From: Mageeibacillus sp. UBA3781
Lineage (GTDB): Bacteria > Bacillota > Clostridia > Saccharofermentanales > Saccharofermentanaceae
Assembly: GCA_002368805.1 (NCBI GenBank)
Contig: DFFH01000146.1
Location: 1 to 6,088, forward strand
Length of the DNA stretch: 6,088 nt
Direction of reading: 5' to 3'
The notes below the pieces were generated by a model, which worked only from the letters and a program-made list of their open reading frames with translations, made no database searches and was not told the origin of the DNA. Below, in pieces: positions 1 through 6,088 of this stretch (positions within the stretch are counted from its first letter, which is position 1; the number at the start of each line of letters is the position of its first letter). The position numbers were made by a program, and so were the translations under genes.

Positions 1-872
1 ATATGCATTCGACAGTTTCGGACGGTACGGACCGGCCGGAGGAGATCATGGAAAAGGTAAGGGAAGCGGAGCTTTCCGTATTCTCTGTTTCTGATCACGA
101 CGCAATCAAGTGCAGCACCATCATCCCGAGCCTTCTGAAAAGCGGGGATCCGGAATTCATAACGGGTGTCGAGTTCTCCTGTAAAGATGAGGAAGGGAAA
201 TACCATATCCTGGGATACGGATATGATCCGGAGGCGGAATCTATCCGCAAGGTCGTCGAGACCGGCCACGGGTACCGCATGGATACCGTCAGAAGAAGAC
301 TGAAGTTTCTTGCAGAGAACTGGAACATCCGATTCCCGGAAAAAGAGGTCAGGAATCTTCTGGCACTGGATAATCCGGGGAAGCCTCATATCGGGAATCT
401 CATGGTGAAGTGCGGATTTGCCTCTTCCAGAAAGCAGGCTTTTGAAGAATATATCAATAAGATCCCGAATGCAGATAAGTATGTCCATCCGAAGGAGGCG
501 ATACAGGGGATCTTAGGCGCAGGAGGCATCCCGGTGCTGGCACATCCTTTCTTCGGGAGCGGCAGCTCGCGTATACCGGTCGATAACCTAAGGAAAAGAG
601 TTGAGCGTCTTTCGGGATACGGACTGCTGGGCATCGAAGCGTTTTATTCGGACTTTGATGATGACCAGATCCGGGAAGCGCTAAAGATCGCGCAGGATCT
701 CCGGCTGTATGTAACAGCGGGCAGCGACTACCATGGCGGAAATAAGAAGATCCCGCTCGGAGAAACAGGGATGGAAAGATTCTTTGCCGGAAAAGAGATA
801 CGTGATGATCTTCCGGAAGTTTCCGGACTTGGAAGATTTCTTTCGGATGTCCGGAAGATCCGGGCATCCTGA
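1..872 (+). CDS. PHP-domain metal-dependent phosphoesterase, 5'-truncated by the window edge
   Basis: This is a PHP-superfamily phosphoesterase of the RNase AM/TrpH/YciV type. Characterised members hydrolyse 3',5'-nucleoside bisphosphates or trim short RNA 5' ends in the cytoplasm using a multinuclear metal site. Counting from the first visible Met (base 3), the expected motifs appear in order: HSTVSDG (2-8), SDHD (30-33), GVEFS (55-59), HILGYG (68-73), KPHIGN (127-132), AHP with H181, GIEAFY, and GSDYHG with D242 and H244. The Met at base 3 is not the real start. It sits at the x of the family HxH motif, and the two bases before it (AT) fit a His codon, so roughly 5-10 N-terminal residues lie outside the window. 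About 290 residues are visible, matching the family's usual size. The stop lies 23 bases before the response regulator, with no terminator between, so co-transcription is possible. The exact substrate is not determined; the fold assignment is secure. Confidence 0.92.
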   Translation, partial: MHSTVSDGTDRPEEIMEKVREAELSVFSVSDHDAIKCSTIIPSLLKSGDPEFITGVEFSCKDEEGKYHILGYGYDPEAESIRKVVETGHGYRMDTVRRRLKFLAENWNIRFPEKEVRNLLALDNPGKPHIGNLMVKCGFASSRKQAFEEYINKIPNADKYVHPKEAIQGILGAGGIPVLAHPFFGSGSSRIPVDNLRKRVERLSGYGLLGIEAFYSDFDDDQIREALKIAQDLRLYVTAGSDYHGGNKKIPLGETGMERFFAGKEIRDDLPEVSGLGRFLSDVRKIRAS

Positions 873-895
873 AGGATAAAAGGAGAGAAAGAGCG

Positions 896-1585
896 ATGAA
901 TTACAATTGCCTGATCATCGACGATGAGGTCGAACTTACGAAGATGACGAAAGAGTACTTCGAGATGTTCGGGGTGACCTGCGCGGTCGCATCCGACTCG
1001 GAATCGTGCCTTTCGTTTCTGAAAGAAAACACGGCCGACATCTTCCTTCTGGACATTAACCTCGGAAATGAAAGCGGCTTTGCCCTCTGTAAGACTCTCC
1101 GCGAGACATACGACACGCCGATCCTCTTTATCAGCGCACGCCAGAGTGATGACGACGTGCTCGTTGCGCTGAATATCGGCGGCGACGACTATATAAAGAA
1201 ACCATATACATTATCTGTTCTCCTGGCAAAGGTGAAAGTGCAGCTCAAGCGGCTGGAGAGCATGCGTTCCGCCACTTCCGCAAAAGCACCGGAGACAAGT
1301 GCTTTTGCCATCGACGAGGCGACCATGAGCGCGATCGTCGAAGGAAGATCCATCCCGCTGAAAGCAAAGGAATTCCAGCTCCTTTCATGCCTTTATACGA
1401 ACAGGAATACGATCGTGACGAAAGAAAAACTCTTCGCCGAAGTCTGGGGCGACTCGTTCTATACAGATGGAACTCTCAATGTGCACATAAGGAGACTTCG
1501 TGAAAAGATAGAAGAAGATCCGAACTCCCCGAAGTGGATCAAGACCATCTGGGGCACCGGCTATAAACTGGAGATCCCGTCATGA
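896..1585 (+). CDS. OmpR/PhoB-family response regulator
   Basis: This is a 229-residue cytoplasmic DNA-binding response regulator, the usual length for the OmpR family. The receiver domain (about 1-120) has the acidic pair D9/D10, phospho-acceptor D53 in the LLDINLG strand, switch residue S80 and the conserved K102-P103. A linker rich in Ala and Ser follows, then a winged-helix domain (about 130-228). Its recognition helix includes TLNVHIRRLR (193-202), and it ends in the family wing motif GTGYKLE (220-226). The start is supported by AGGAG at 881-885, ten bases upstream of the ATG. The stop overlaps the kinase start as ATGA, so the two are translationally coupled. Position and family suggest it controls the downstream ABC transporter, probably through the inverted repeat at 2831-2846; that target is inferred. 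All catalytic residues are present, so it should be phosphorylatable. Confidence 0.96.
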   Translation: MNYNCLIIDDEVELTKMTKEYFEMFGVTCAVASDSESCLSFLKENTADIFLLDINLGNESGFALCKTLRETYDTPILFISARQSDDDVLVALNIGGDDYIKKPYTLSVLLAKVKVQLKRLESMRSATSAKAPETSAFAIDEATMSAIVEGRSIPLKAKEFQLLSCLYTNRNTIVTKEKLFAEVWGDSFYTDGTLNVHIRRLREKIEEDPNSPKWIKTIWGTGYKLEIPS

Positions 1586-2823
1586 AGATACGTGTCATAG
1601 CTATCGCATATATCATCATACTGGTGCTGACCGGTGCTTTTCTATATAGAAAGATCGAGAAGCGGAAGGGGTATGAGATCGATATGCTCGATCTGAATAC
1701 CCGCGCCTATAATATCACGCAGGAACTTTCCGCGGGAGGAGCTCCCGACGACCTGGAGTCCAGGTATAACTGCAGTATCGTACTTATCTCGGAGGATACC
1801 TATGATGCCGAGAATAATCTGTTCATCCGCGAAGGATATTCTGTTTTCGATTATAAAGAGGCAGATGCGATCTGCGGAAAGATCGCATTTGCAGCGAGAG
1901 AAGAAGAGTATGAAAGCAGAAGAAATAATGAGAAGATGATCCTTCTTCTGATCCTTTCCGGTGCGCTCCTTCTCGGGCTCGGGCTCCTCTTTGTCGTGTG
2001 GTATCTTTTCGTGCGTCCGTTCTCGGATCTGAAAGTGTTTGCAGAACATGTGTCGAAAGGAAATCTTGACGTACCTCTGAAGATGCGGAAACGGAACTAC
2101 TTCGGAGCGTTTACCGAGTCATTTGACCGCATGAGAGAAGAACTGAAGAGGGCTTCCGACCGGGAAAACGAAGCGAACCGCAGTAAAAAAGAACTTGTCG
2201 CCGAGCTGTCCCACGACATTAAGACCCCGGTGGCGACGATCAAGGCGACCTGCGAAGTGATGGAAGTCAAGTATAAAGATCCGGATGTCCTGGAGAAAGT
2301 GGAGGTCATCAAGGCAAAAGCCAACTCCGTGGACCAGCTGATCGACAATATGTTTAAAGCGACCCTCGAGGATCTCGAGGAACTGAAGGTCGAACCTGCG
2401 GAAGAAAGCTCGAGGATCCTCTCGGACATGATATCCGAGCTCCGGTTCTATGGGACCGTCGAGACGAAAAATGAAGTTCCTGAGTGCCTGATCCTCGCGG
2501 ATAAGCTCCGCCTCGAGCAGGTCATCGATAATATTGCCGGAAACTCCTTTAAGTATGCCGGAACGCCTCTGGAGATCGAGTTTTCCTCACAGGAAGGGGA
2601 AGTGCATGTTCTTTTCATGGATAGAGGACCCGGTGTGCCGGAGGAGGAGATCTCACTTCTGACATCAAAGTTCTACCGCGGCTCGGTATCCGCCGGGAAA
2701 GACGGATCCGGACTGGGGCTTTATCTGGCATCGGTCTTTATGGAACGAATGGGCGGCGGCCTCGAGGTAAGAAACAGAGACGGCGGCGGATTTGTCGTGG
2801 AGATCGTTCTTAAGAAAGTTTAA
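1582..2823 (+). CDS. Membrane sensor histidine kinase with HAMP domain
   Basis: This is a 413-residue sensor kinase partnered with the preceding regulator. Membrane segments are at about 3-22 and 119-143. They bracket an extracytoplasmic domain of about 93 residues (25-117) in which I recognise no named fold. A HAMP linker (about 144-196, conserved P146) leads to the dimerisation domain with phospho-acceptor H211 in SHDIKTP. The HDxxT arrangement (H211-T215) is the one associated with phosphatase activity in bifunctional kinases. The ATPase domain has N321 in the N-box, DRGPG (347-351), the F-box KFYRGS and a second glycine box GSGLGL (375-380), so it looks fully active. The start overlaps the regulator stop (ATGA), with GGAG at 1570-1573 eight bases upstream. 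It has a real extracytoplasmic domain, unlike the short-loop BceS-type kinases that sense through their transporter, so direct ligand sensing is plausible. The ligand is unknown. Confidence 0.95.
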   Translation: MKIRVIAIAYIIILVLTGAFLYRKIEKRKGYEIDMLDLNTRAYNITQELSAGGAPDDLESRYNCSIVLISEDTYDAENNLFIREGYSVFDYKEADAICGKIAFAAREEEYESRRNNEKMILLLILSGALLLGLGLLFVVWYLFVRPFSDLKVFAEHVSKGNLDVPLKMRKRNYFGAFTESFDRMREELKRASDRENEANRSKKELVAELSHDIKTPVATIKATCEVMEVKYKDPDVLEKVEVIKAKANSVDQLIDNMFKATLEDLEELKVEPAEESSRILSDMISELRFYGTVETKNEVPECLILADKLRLEQVIDNIAGNSFKYAGTPLEIEFSSQEGEVHVLFMDRGPGVPEEEISLLTSKFYRGSVSAGKDGSGLGLYLASVFMERMGGGLEVRNRDGGGFVVEIVLKKV

Positions 2824-2830
2824 CTTAGAA

Positions 2831-2846
2831 TATGACTTTTGTCATA
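2831..2846. promoter_or_regulatory. Perfect inverted repeat, candidate regulator operator
   Basis: TATGAC-TTTT-GTCATA is a perfect 6-4-6 inverted repeat that begins eight bases after the kinase stop codon and lies ahead of the transporter genes. Inverted repeats with a four-base spacer are known for BceR-type regulators that control adjacent ABC exporters, so this is the best candidate site for the response regulator encoded upstream. It directly abuts the region where a -35 box would lie for the -10 candidate TATTCT at 2871-2876. A hairpin in the transcript is the alternative, but the stem is short and AT-rich and no T-run follows directly, so it is a poor terminator. The repeat is seen directly; the operator role is inferred. 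Confidence 0.45.
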
Positions 2847-2870
2847 CCCGAAAACCTGTCTTTTTTCACT

Positions 2871-2898
2871 TATTCTGTTGAAGAGAAATTGATATGCT
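2871..2898 (+). promoter_or_regulatory. Candidate promoter region (two alternative -10 boxes) for the ABC operon
   Basis: Two weak -10 candidates lie here. TATTCT (2871-2876) matches the consensus at four of six positions. Its -35 region near 2848-2853 is poor, as expected of a promoter that needs an activator, and the inverted repeat at 2831-2846 sits just upstream. TGATATGCT (2890-2898) is an extended -10 (TG, one base, then TATGCT), but it also lacks a recognisable -35. The choice matters. Starting from the first, the transcript would contain both arms of the interleaved leader structure. Starting from the second, it would begin at about the foot of the 14-bp stem and lose the upstream 8-base arm. 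No strong constitutive promoter is visible in the gap. Confidence 0.3.
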
Positions 2899-2965
2899 GT
2901 TACCAGTGGAAGGCAGGAATGCCGTGAGAGTTCCTCCTAACAGCACCCTCCTTTCTGCCTTCCAC
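2895..2965 (+). promoter_or_regulatory. Structured leader: 14-bp stem interleaved with 8-bp inverted repeat (pseudoknot topology)
   Basis: Two long complementary pairs interleave in the leader of the ABC operon. Arm 2906-2919 (GTGGAAGGCAGGAA) pairs with 2952-2965 (TTTCTGCCTTCCAC) over 14 positions with one G-U wobble. The 8-mer TGCTGTTA (2895-2902) is the exact reverse complement of TAACAGCA (2938-2945), which lies inside the loop of the first stem. The order is that of an H-type pseudoknot with connectors of 3, 18 and 6 bases. Local alternatives compete for the left arm: GGCA-GGAA-TGCC (2912-2923), a hairpin with a GNRA-type loop, and AGGAA/TTCCT (2915-2919/2931-2935). No T-run follows the stem on either strand, so it is not an intrinsic terminator. 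It ends 31 bases before the ATPase start. I do not recognise a known riboswitch or ribozyme class. A cis-acting control or mRNA-stability element is the likeliest role. Confidence 0.5.
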
Positions 2966-2996
2966 GATAAACACATAAAAACGGAGAAGAAAAGAA

Positions 2997-3749
2997 ATGG
3001 AAACGATTCTGAAGCTTACGGATCTGACGAAAAAGTACGGAAACAAAGTAGTCGTCGATAATCTCAATATCGAGATCCAGAAGGGCGAGATCTTCGGCCT
3101 TCTCGGACCGAACGGCGCAGGAAAATCCACCACGATGAACATGATCTGCAATATCGTGCGTCCGACTCTCGGTTCGGTCGAATTCATGGGAAAAGATTTC
3201 AGGAAGAATAAGAAGGACTTAAGCCGCCATCTCGGCTATATCCCGCAGGATCTGGCGATCCACGGAAGACTGAAGGCCTGGGAGAACGTCGAGCTCTTCA
3301 CGTCTCTTTACGGTATCAAGGGAAAAGAACTGAAAGAGCGTATCGATGAGTCGCTCGAATATGTTGGACTTCTCGACCGTAGAAATGATTATGCCAAGAC
3401 CTTCAGCGGCGGCATGAAGCGCCGTCTGAATATCGCCTGTGCCATCGGACATCACCCGGATCTTCTGATCTTCGACGAGCCGACGGTCGGTATCGACCCG
3501 CAGTCGAGAAACTTCATTCTGGAGAGGATCAAGAAGTCAAATAGAAACGGAGCAACGGTCATCTACACTTCCCACTATATGGAAGAAGTGGAAGCGATCT
3601 GCACCAGGATCGCCATCATGGATAACGGCAAGATCATCGCGACCGGAACATCCGAAGAATTAAAGAAACTGGTCGTTGAAGATACATCTTCCATCACGCT
3701 GGAGGAAGTATTCCTGACACTTACGGGAAAGAAACTGAGGGACATCTGA
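2997..3749 (+). CDS. ABC transporter ATP-binding protein (ABC-2 exporter type)
   Basis: This is a 250-residue cytoplasmic ATPase that would power the two permeases encoded immediately downstream. All nucleotide-binding motifs are intact: Walker A GPNGAGKST (37-45), Q-loop Q84 in YIPQD, signature FSGGMKRR (136-143), Walker B LLIFDEP (156-162) with catalytic E161, D-loop GID (165-167) and switch H193. The sequence is of the DrrA/CcmA/NatA type used by drug, lantibiotic and ion exporters. It ends with the family-typical LEEVFLTLTG stretch and lacks the long C-terminal extension of some members. The start is supported by GGAG at 2983-2986, ten bases before the ATG. The first permease begins two bases after its stop, so they form one operon. 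Expression is probably controlled from the 173-base gap upstream. The substrate cannot be inferred from the ATPase. Confidence 0.96.
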   Translation: METILKLTDLTKKYGNKVVVDNLNIEIQKGEIFGLLGPNGAGKSTTMNMICNIVRPTLGSVEFMGKDFRKNKKDLSRHLGYIPQDLAIHGRLKAWENVELFTSLYGIKGKELKERIDESLEYVGLLDRRNDYAKTFSGGMKRRLNIACAIGHHPDLLIFDEPTVGIDPQSRNFILERIKKSNRNGATVIYTSHYMEEVEAICTRIAIMDNGKIIATGTSEELKKLVVEDTSSITLEEVFLTLTGKKLRDI

Positions 3750-3751
3750 TC

Positions 3752-4825
3752 ATGATAAGGTATCTAATCAAAAACAATGCCAAGCTCATGGGCAGGAGCT
3801 GGGTCAATGTGCTATTGTTTGCTATCTGCCCGGTGATCGTGTCCGCTGTCCTGATCAGTGCTTTTTCCGAGCTGATGGAAAACTATAAAGAGCGCGGGGA
3901 GATGCGCTGCGGATATTCGATCGAATCAGGAAGCATCTGGGAGACCGCCGAAGAGGCGCTGAAGATCTCGGGCGAGCAGGCAGATATCGATTTTGTCCGT
4001 TTTGACGAGGAAGAACCCGAAGAGATGATCTCGAAAAACGAACTGTCGGGATTTGTGAAGTTTGAAAGCGGAAAATACAAGATCTACCGTGTGTCCGAAA
4101 AACCGACACAGGGAGCGGCGCTGGAATACTTCATGTCGGCCTTCTGTGATCATATGACCAATGCCGGGATCGATTCTGTTGACGACATCAAACTCAATAT
4201 CGAGCATCCGGCTTTCCTTAAGGCTGTGGATTCAAAAGATTACTACGGGATCGTCTTCGTCCTCTACTACGCATGGTGCGCGATCATCTGTGCATCGGGT
4301 ATTCTGACAAGTGAGAAGAAATACGGTATCCGAAGAAGATATGCAGTATCGGCACTTAACGATCTTCAGCTTTATCTGGGACGATTCGTGCCACTTGCGA
4401 TCGTCGTCTTTTTCGGAACGATCGGCGCGGCGATCCTCAATGCGATCTGCTTTGGCACAAACTGGGGAAATATACTATACGCAGGTGGGCTGTTCCTCAT
4501 CATGACGGCGGCAGCTTCCGCGCTGGGACTGATGTTCCAGAGCATCACGGATAACATGATCATCACGGTCATCCTGACCTTCTCGCTTGTATGGATCGCG
4601 GGATTCTTCGGAGGAAGTTTCGAGACTTACATGTTCTCGGACCGTCCGCAGATCCTTAAGGAGCTCTCGCCGATCTATCACTGCAATAGAGCAATGGTCG
4701 AGCAGGCAGCGTCCGGAAGGACAAACTATATTCCAAGCGCGATCCTTTACTGCGCCGCAATCGCCGTCGTATGTTCTTTGATCTCGGTCGCGGCGAACTC
4801 GATCAGAAGGAGGGGAAGAGCATGA
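3752..4825 (+). CDS. ABC-2 type permease, first subunit
   Basis: This is a 357-residue integral membrane protein with about six membrane segments: 17-38, 166-186, 212-234, 241-263, 269-288 and 327-347. The ends are positively charged (tail RRRGR), consistent with both termini inside the cell. Between the first two segments lies an extracytoplasmic domain of about 125 residues, acidic in its first half, the arrangement of the ABC2_membrane_3 family. That domain holds two Cys residues, near its start (RCGYS) and near its end (SAFCDH); a disulfide is possible but unproven. The gene starts two bases after the ATPase stop, with a purine-rich GAGGG (3737-3741) ten bases upstream, and its stop overlaps the second permease as ATGA. 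It is presumably one half of a heteromeric translocation pore with the second permease. Substrate unknown. Confidence 0.9.
   Translation: MIRYLIKNNAKLMGRSWVNVLLFAICPVIVSAVLISAFSELMENYKERGEMRCGYSIESGSIWETAEEALKISGEQADIDFVRFDEEEPEEMISKNELSGFVKFESGKYKIYRVSEKPTQGAALEYFMSAFCDHMTNAGIDSVDDIKLNIEHPAFLKAVDSKDYYGIVFVLYYAWCAIICASGILTSEKKYGIRRRYAVSALNDLQLYLGRFVPLAIVVFFGTIGAAILNAICFGTNWGNILYAGGLFLIMTAAASALGLMFQSITDNMIITVILTFSLVWIAGFFGGSFETYMFSDRPQILKELSPIYHCNRAMVEQAASGRTNYIPSAILYCAAIAVVCSLISVAANSIRRRGRA
4808..4813 (+). promoter_or_regulatory. Strong ribosome binding site setting the second permease start
   Basis: AGGAGG lies inside the 3' end of the first permease gene, eight bases before the ATG at 4822. 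It decides the start of the second permease. The earlier in-frame ATG at 4771 would add 17 charged residues (MFFDLGRGELDQKEGKS) ahead of the natural amphipathic N-terminus and has no such site. Confidence 0.85.
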
Positions 4826-6072
4826 GAACACTTATCACATCAAGTCTCAAATTATTACTTAGGAACAAGAGTTTCTGGTTCTTTCTGGTGATCGTTCCGA
4901 TCCTTTCCACATTCGTTTTAAACCAGCATCAGATGAACTCGATTTCGCTGTCGAAGCAGGCGGAAAACCAAATTGCCGAACTTGGCAGCGCGGATGAAAA
5001 AGTCGCGTACTACAGCAGCCAGGGTGCATTTGTCGTAAAAGTCTATGACGCTTGCGGAAGTGAACTTTCCGAATACATGCTCCATAAACTGGCCGGGACA
5101 GGTGCTTTTTCCATCGTACGGGCCAAGGTGCCGGATATGGGCAAGGCCGACGCGGACGAGAAGATCAAGCACGACGGCGAATTCGACCGCATGGGCGCTG
5201 CGCTTTATATCGATAAAGACTTCGACCGCTTACTCGAGGAAGGAAAAGAAGACGAGGCACTGACCATCTATGTTCTTTCTGACGACGGACGTATCGAGAT
5301 GTTCGAATATTCCGTGAAAAAAGAACTTGCCCTGATCAAAAAGACGGTCGCGGAATGGACGGCTCCGGAAGCAGTCAAACTTCTTAACCAGAAACTTGCA
5401 AGTGTTCCGGAAAAGGAGATCGTCAAGCTTTCGGGCGGATCCTCCAGAGCGCTTTCGCAGGAGCAGGAAAACAGAAAGACCGCGATCGGATATGCGATAG
5501 CATTTATGACACTGGGATATGTATTCTGCGGGATATTTATCGCCCACACAGTCATCAAAGACGAGCATGACAAGGTGCTCATGAGACTTCACCTGACGGG
5601 CATGTCTTCGTTTAAGTACTTCGCATCGAAGTTCATCATCAGCGCGATCGCGAGCTTCCTGATGACGGTCGTTCTCGGAGTTTTCTCGTTAGTCATCGAT
5701 GCGGAGAAATTCGGCATCGGAAGACCGAAGTTCCTGCTGATGATGTTCCTTCTGGGCCTGATCTTCAGCTCCATAAGCCTGGTGATCGGCGTCATCCTCG
5801 GCGACGTAATGAATGCAAATATTGCGGCTTTTGCGCTCTTCTCGCTGTCCTCGCTTCTGGCAGGAACCTTCTTCCCGATGGATGCGACTTCCAGTTTCAT
5901 TAAGGCGCTCTCTTCACTGATGCCGCAGAAGTGGTTCCTGGACGCGACCGAGATGATCTTTGTCGGCGACAGAAAAGCATATCTGGTACTGCTTTGCGTC
6001 ACGGCTTCCTATCTGATCCTGACACTGAGCCTGGGAGGTGTCGGAATCAAGGTTCGTAACGGCGAAGAGTGA
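4822..6072 (+). CDS. ABC-2 type permease, second subunit
   Basis: This is a 416-residue membrane protein when read from the ATG at 4822, which overlaps the stop of the first permease (ATGA) and follows AGGAGG at 4808-4813. The N-terminus MRTLITSSLKLLLRNKSFWF is typical for the family. Membrane segments are at about 18-33, 222-244, 269-292, 303-326, 333-352 and 387-408. The extracytoplasmic domain (about 34-220, near 187 residues) is larger than in the first permease and contains an alpha/beta stretch (AALYIDKDF, then LTIYVLSDDGRIEMF) like that of ABC2_membrane_3 exporters. The GTFFPM stretch (348-353) after the fifth segment, followed by a SLMPQKWF stretch, is a family hallmark. The two permeases differ in length and loop sequence, so they are non-identical partners, probably a 1:1 heterodimer with an ATPase dimer. 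No further gene of the operon is visible before the window ends. Confidence 0.9.
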   Translation: MRTLITSSLKLLLRNKSFWFFLVIVPILSTFVLNQHQMNSISLSKQAENQIAELGSADEKVAYYSSQGAFVVKVYDACGSELSEYMLHKLAGTGAFSIVRAKVPDMGKADADEKIKHDGEFDRMGAALYIDKDFDRLLEEGKEDEALTIYVLSDDGRIEMFEYSVKKELALIKKTVAEWTAPEAVKLLNQKLASVPEKEIVKLSGGSSRALSQEQENRKTAIGYAIAFMTLGYVFCGIFIAHTVIKDEHDKVLMRLHLTGMSSFKYFASKFIISAIASFLMTVVLGVFSLVIDAEKFGIGRPKFLLMMFLLGLIFSSISLVIGVILGDVMNANIAAFALFSLSSLLAGTFFPMDATSSFIKALSSLMPQKWFLDATEMIFVGDRKAYLVLLCVTASYLILTLSLGGVGIKVRNGEE

Positions 6073-6088
6073 TCCTTCGTCTGCATCC

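Noticed and set aside
454..867. Minus-strand frames of 80-140 residues opposite the PHP, kinase and permease genes
   Set aside because: Each lies fully antisense to a gene with intact family motifs, and the composition is typical of shadow translation (rich in Ser, Arg, Pro).
2834..2866. A possible intrinsic terminator after the kinase gene: a weak stem ending in GTC followed by six T residues (2861-2866)
   Set aside because: The best pairing I can draw is three GC-containing pairs plus a few A-T pairs interrupted by a bulge and an unpaired CCT, too weak for a confident terminator. The 6-4-6 repeat inside it is better explained as an operator.
2894..3061. A 55-codon forward frame starting in the leader (MLLPVEGRNAV...) and running into the ATPase gene out of frame, a possible leader peptide
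   Set aside because: There is no convincing ribosome binding site before the ATG, which also overlaps a candidate -10 box. The tail becomes a lysine/arginine-rich out-of-frame shadow of the ATPase gene, and no stalling motif is recognisable.
2900..3187. A minus-strand 95-residue frame across the gap and the start of the ATPase gene
   Set aside because: Most of it is antisense to the conserved Walker A region of a clear ABC ATPase. It resembles no known family and has no ribosome binding site, so it is a shadow frame.
1..6088. Frequent GATC tetramers throughout the window, considered as a methylation or regulatory signal
   Set aside because: They mostly arise from codons ending in G followed by ATC (Ile), or from GAT followed by a codon starting with C, so codon preference explains them.

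Overview
The window is a compact, all-plus-strand stretch from what is most likely a Clostridia-type Firmicute, possibly Lachnospiraceae or a relative. The reasons are strong AGGAG-type ribosome binding sites, roughly balanced GC, genes packed with ATGA overlaps, and a two-component system next to an ABC-2 exporter. The taxonomic call is inference from style and gene content; no marker gene is present.

Layout: (1) 1-872 is the 3' bulk of a PHP-domain metal-dependent phosphoesterase (RNase AM/TrpH/YciV type), cut by the window edge just inside its HxH metal motif. (2) 896-1585 is an OmpR-family response regulator. (3) 1582-2823 is its partner membrane histidine kinase, overlapping it by ATGA. 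(4) 2824-2996 is the only sizeable non-coding gap (173 bases). It holds a perfect 6-4-6 inverted repeat (2831-2846), two weak promoter candidates, and a leader with a 14-bp long-range stem interleaved with an 8-bp perfect inverted repeat in pseudoknot order. (5) 2997-3749 is an ABC ATPase. (6) 3752-4825 and 4822-6072 are two different ABC-2 permeases, each with six predicted membrane segments and a large extracytoplasmic domain after the first. The last 16 bases (6073-6088) hold nothing recognisable.

Proposed working: the kinase senses something outside the cell through a roughly 93-residue extracytoplasmic domain and phosphorylates the regulator. The regulator probably acts on the gap ahead of the transporter, where the inverted repeat is a candidate operator. 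The ATPase and two permeases then form a heteromeric exporter. This resembles antimicrobial-peptide, bacteriocin or drug resistance and export modules, but the substrate cannot be read from the sequence. The PHP gene may simply be an upstream housekeeping neighbour, although only 23 bases and no terminator separate it from the regulator.

The protein-coding part is conventional. The least explained element is the structured leader ahead of the ABC operon.
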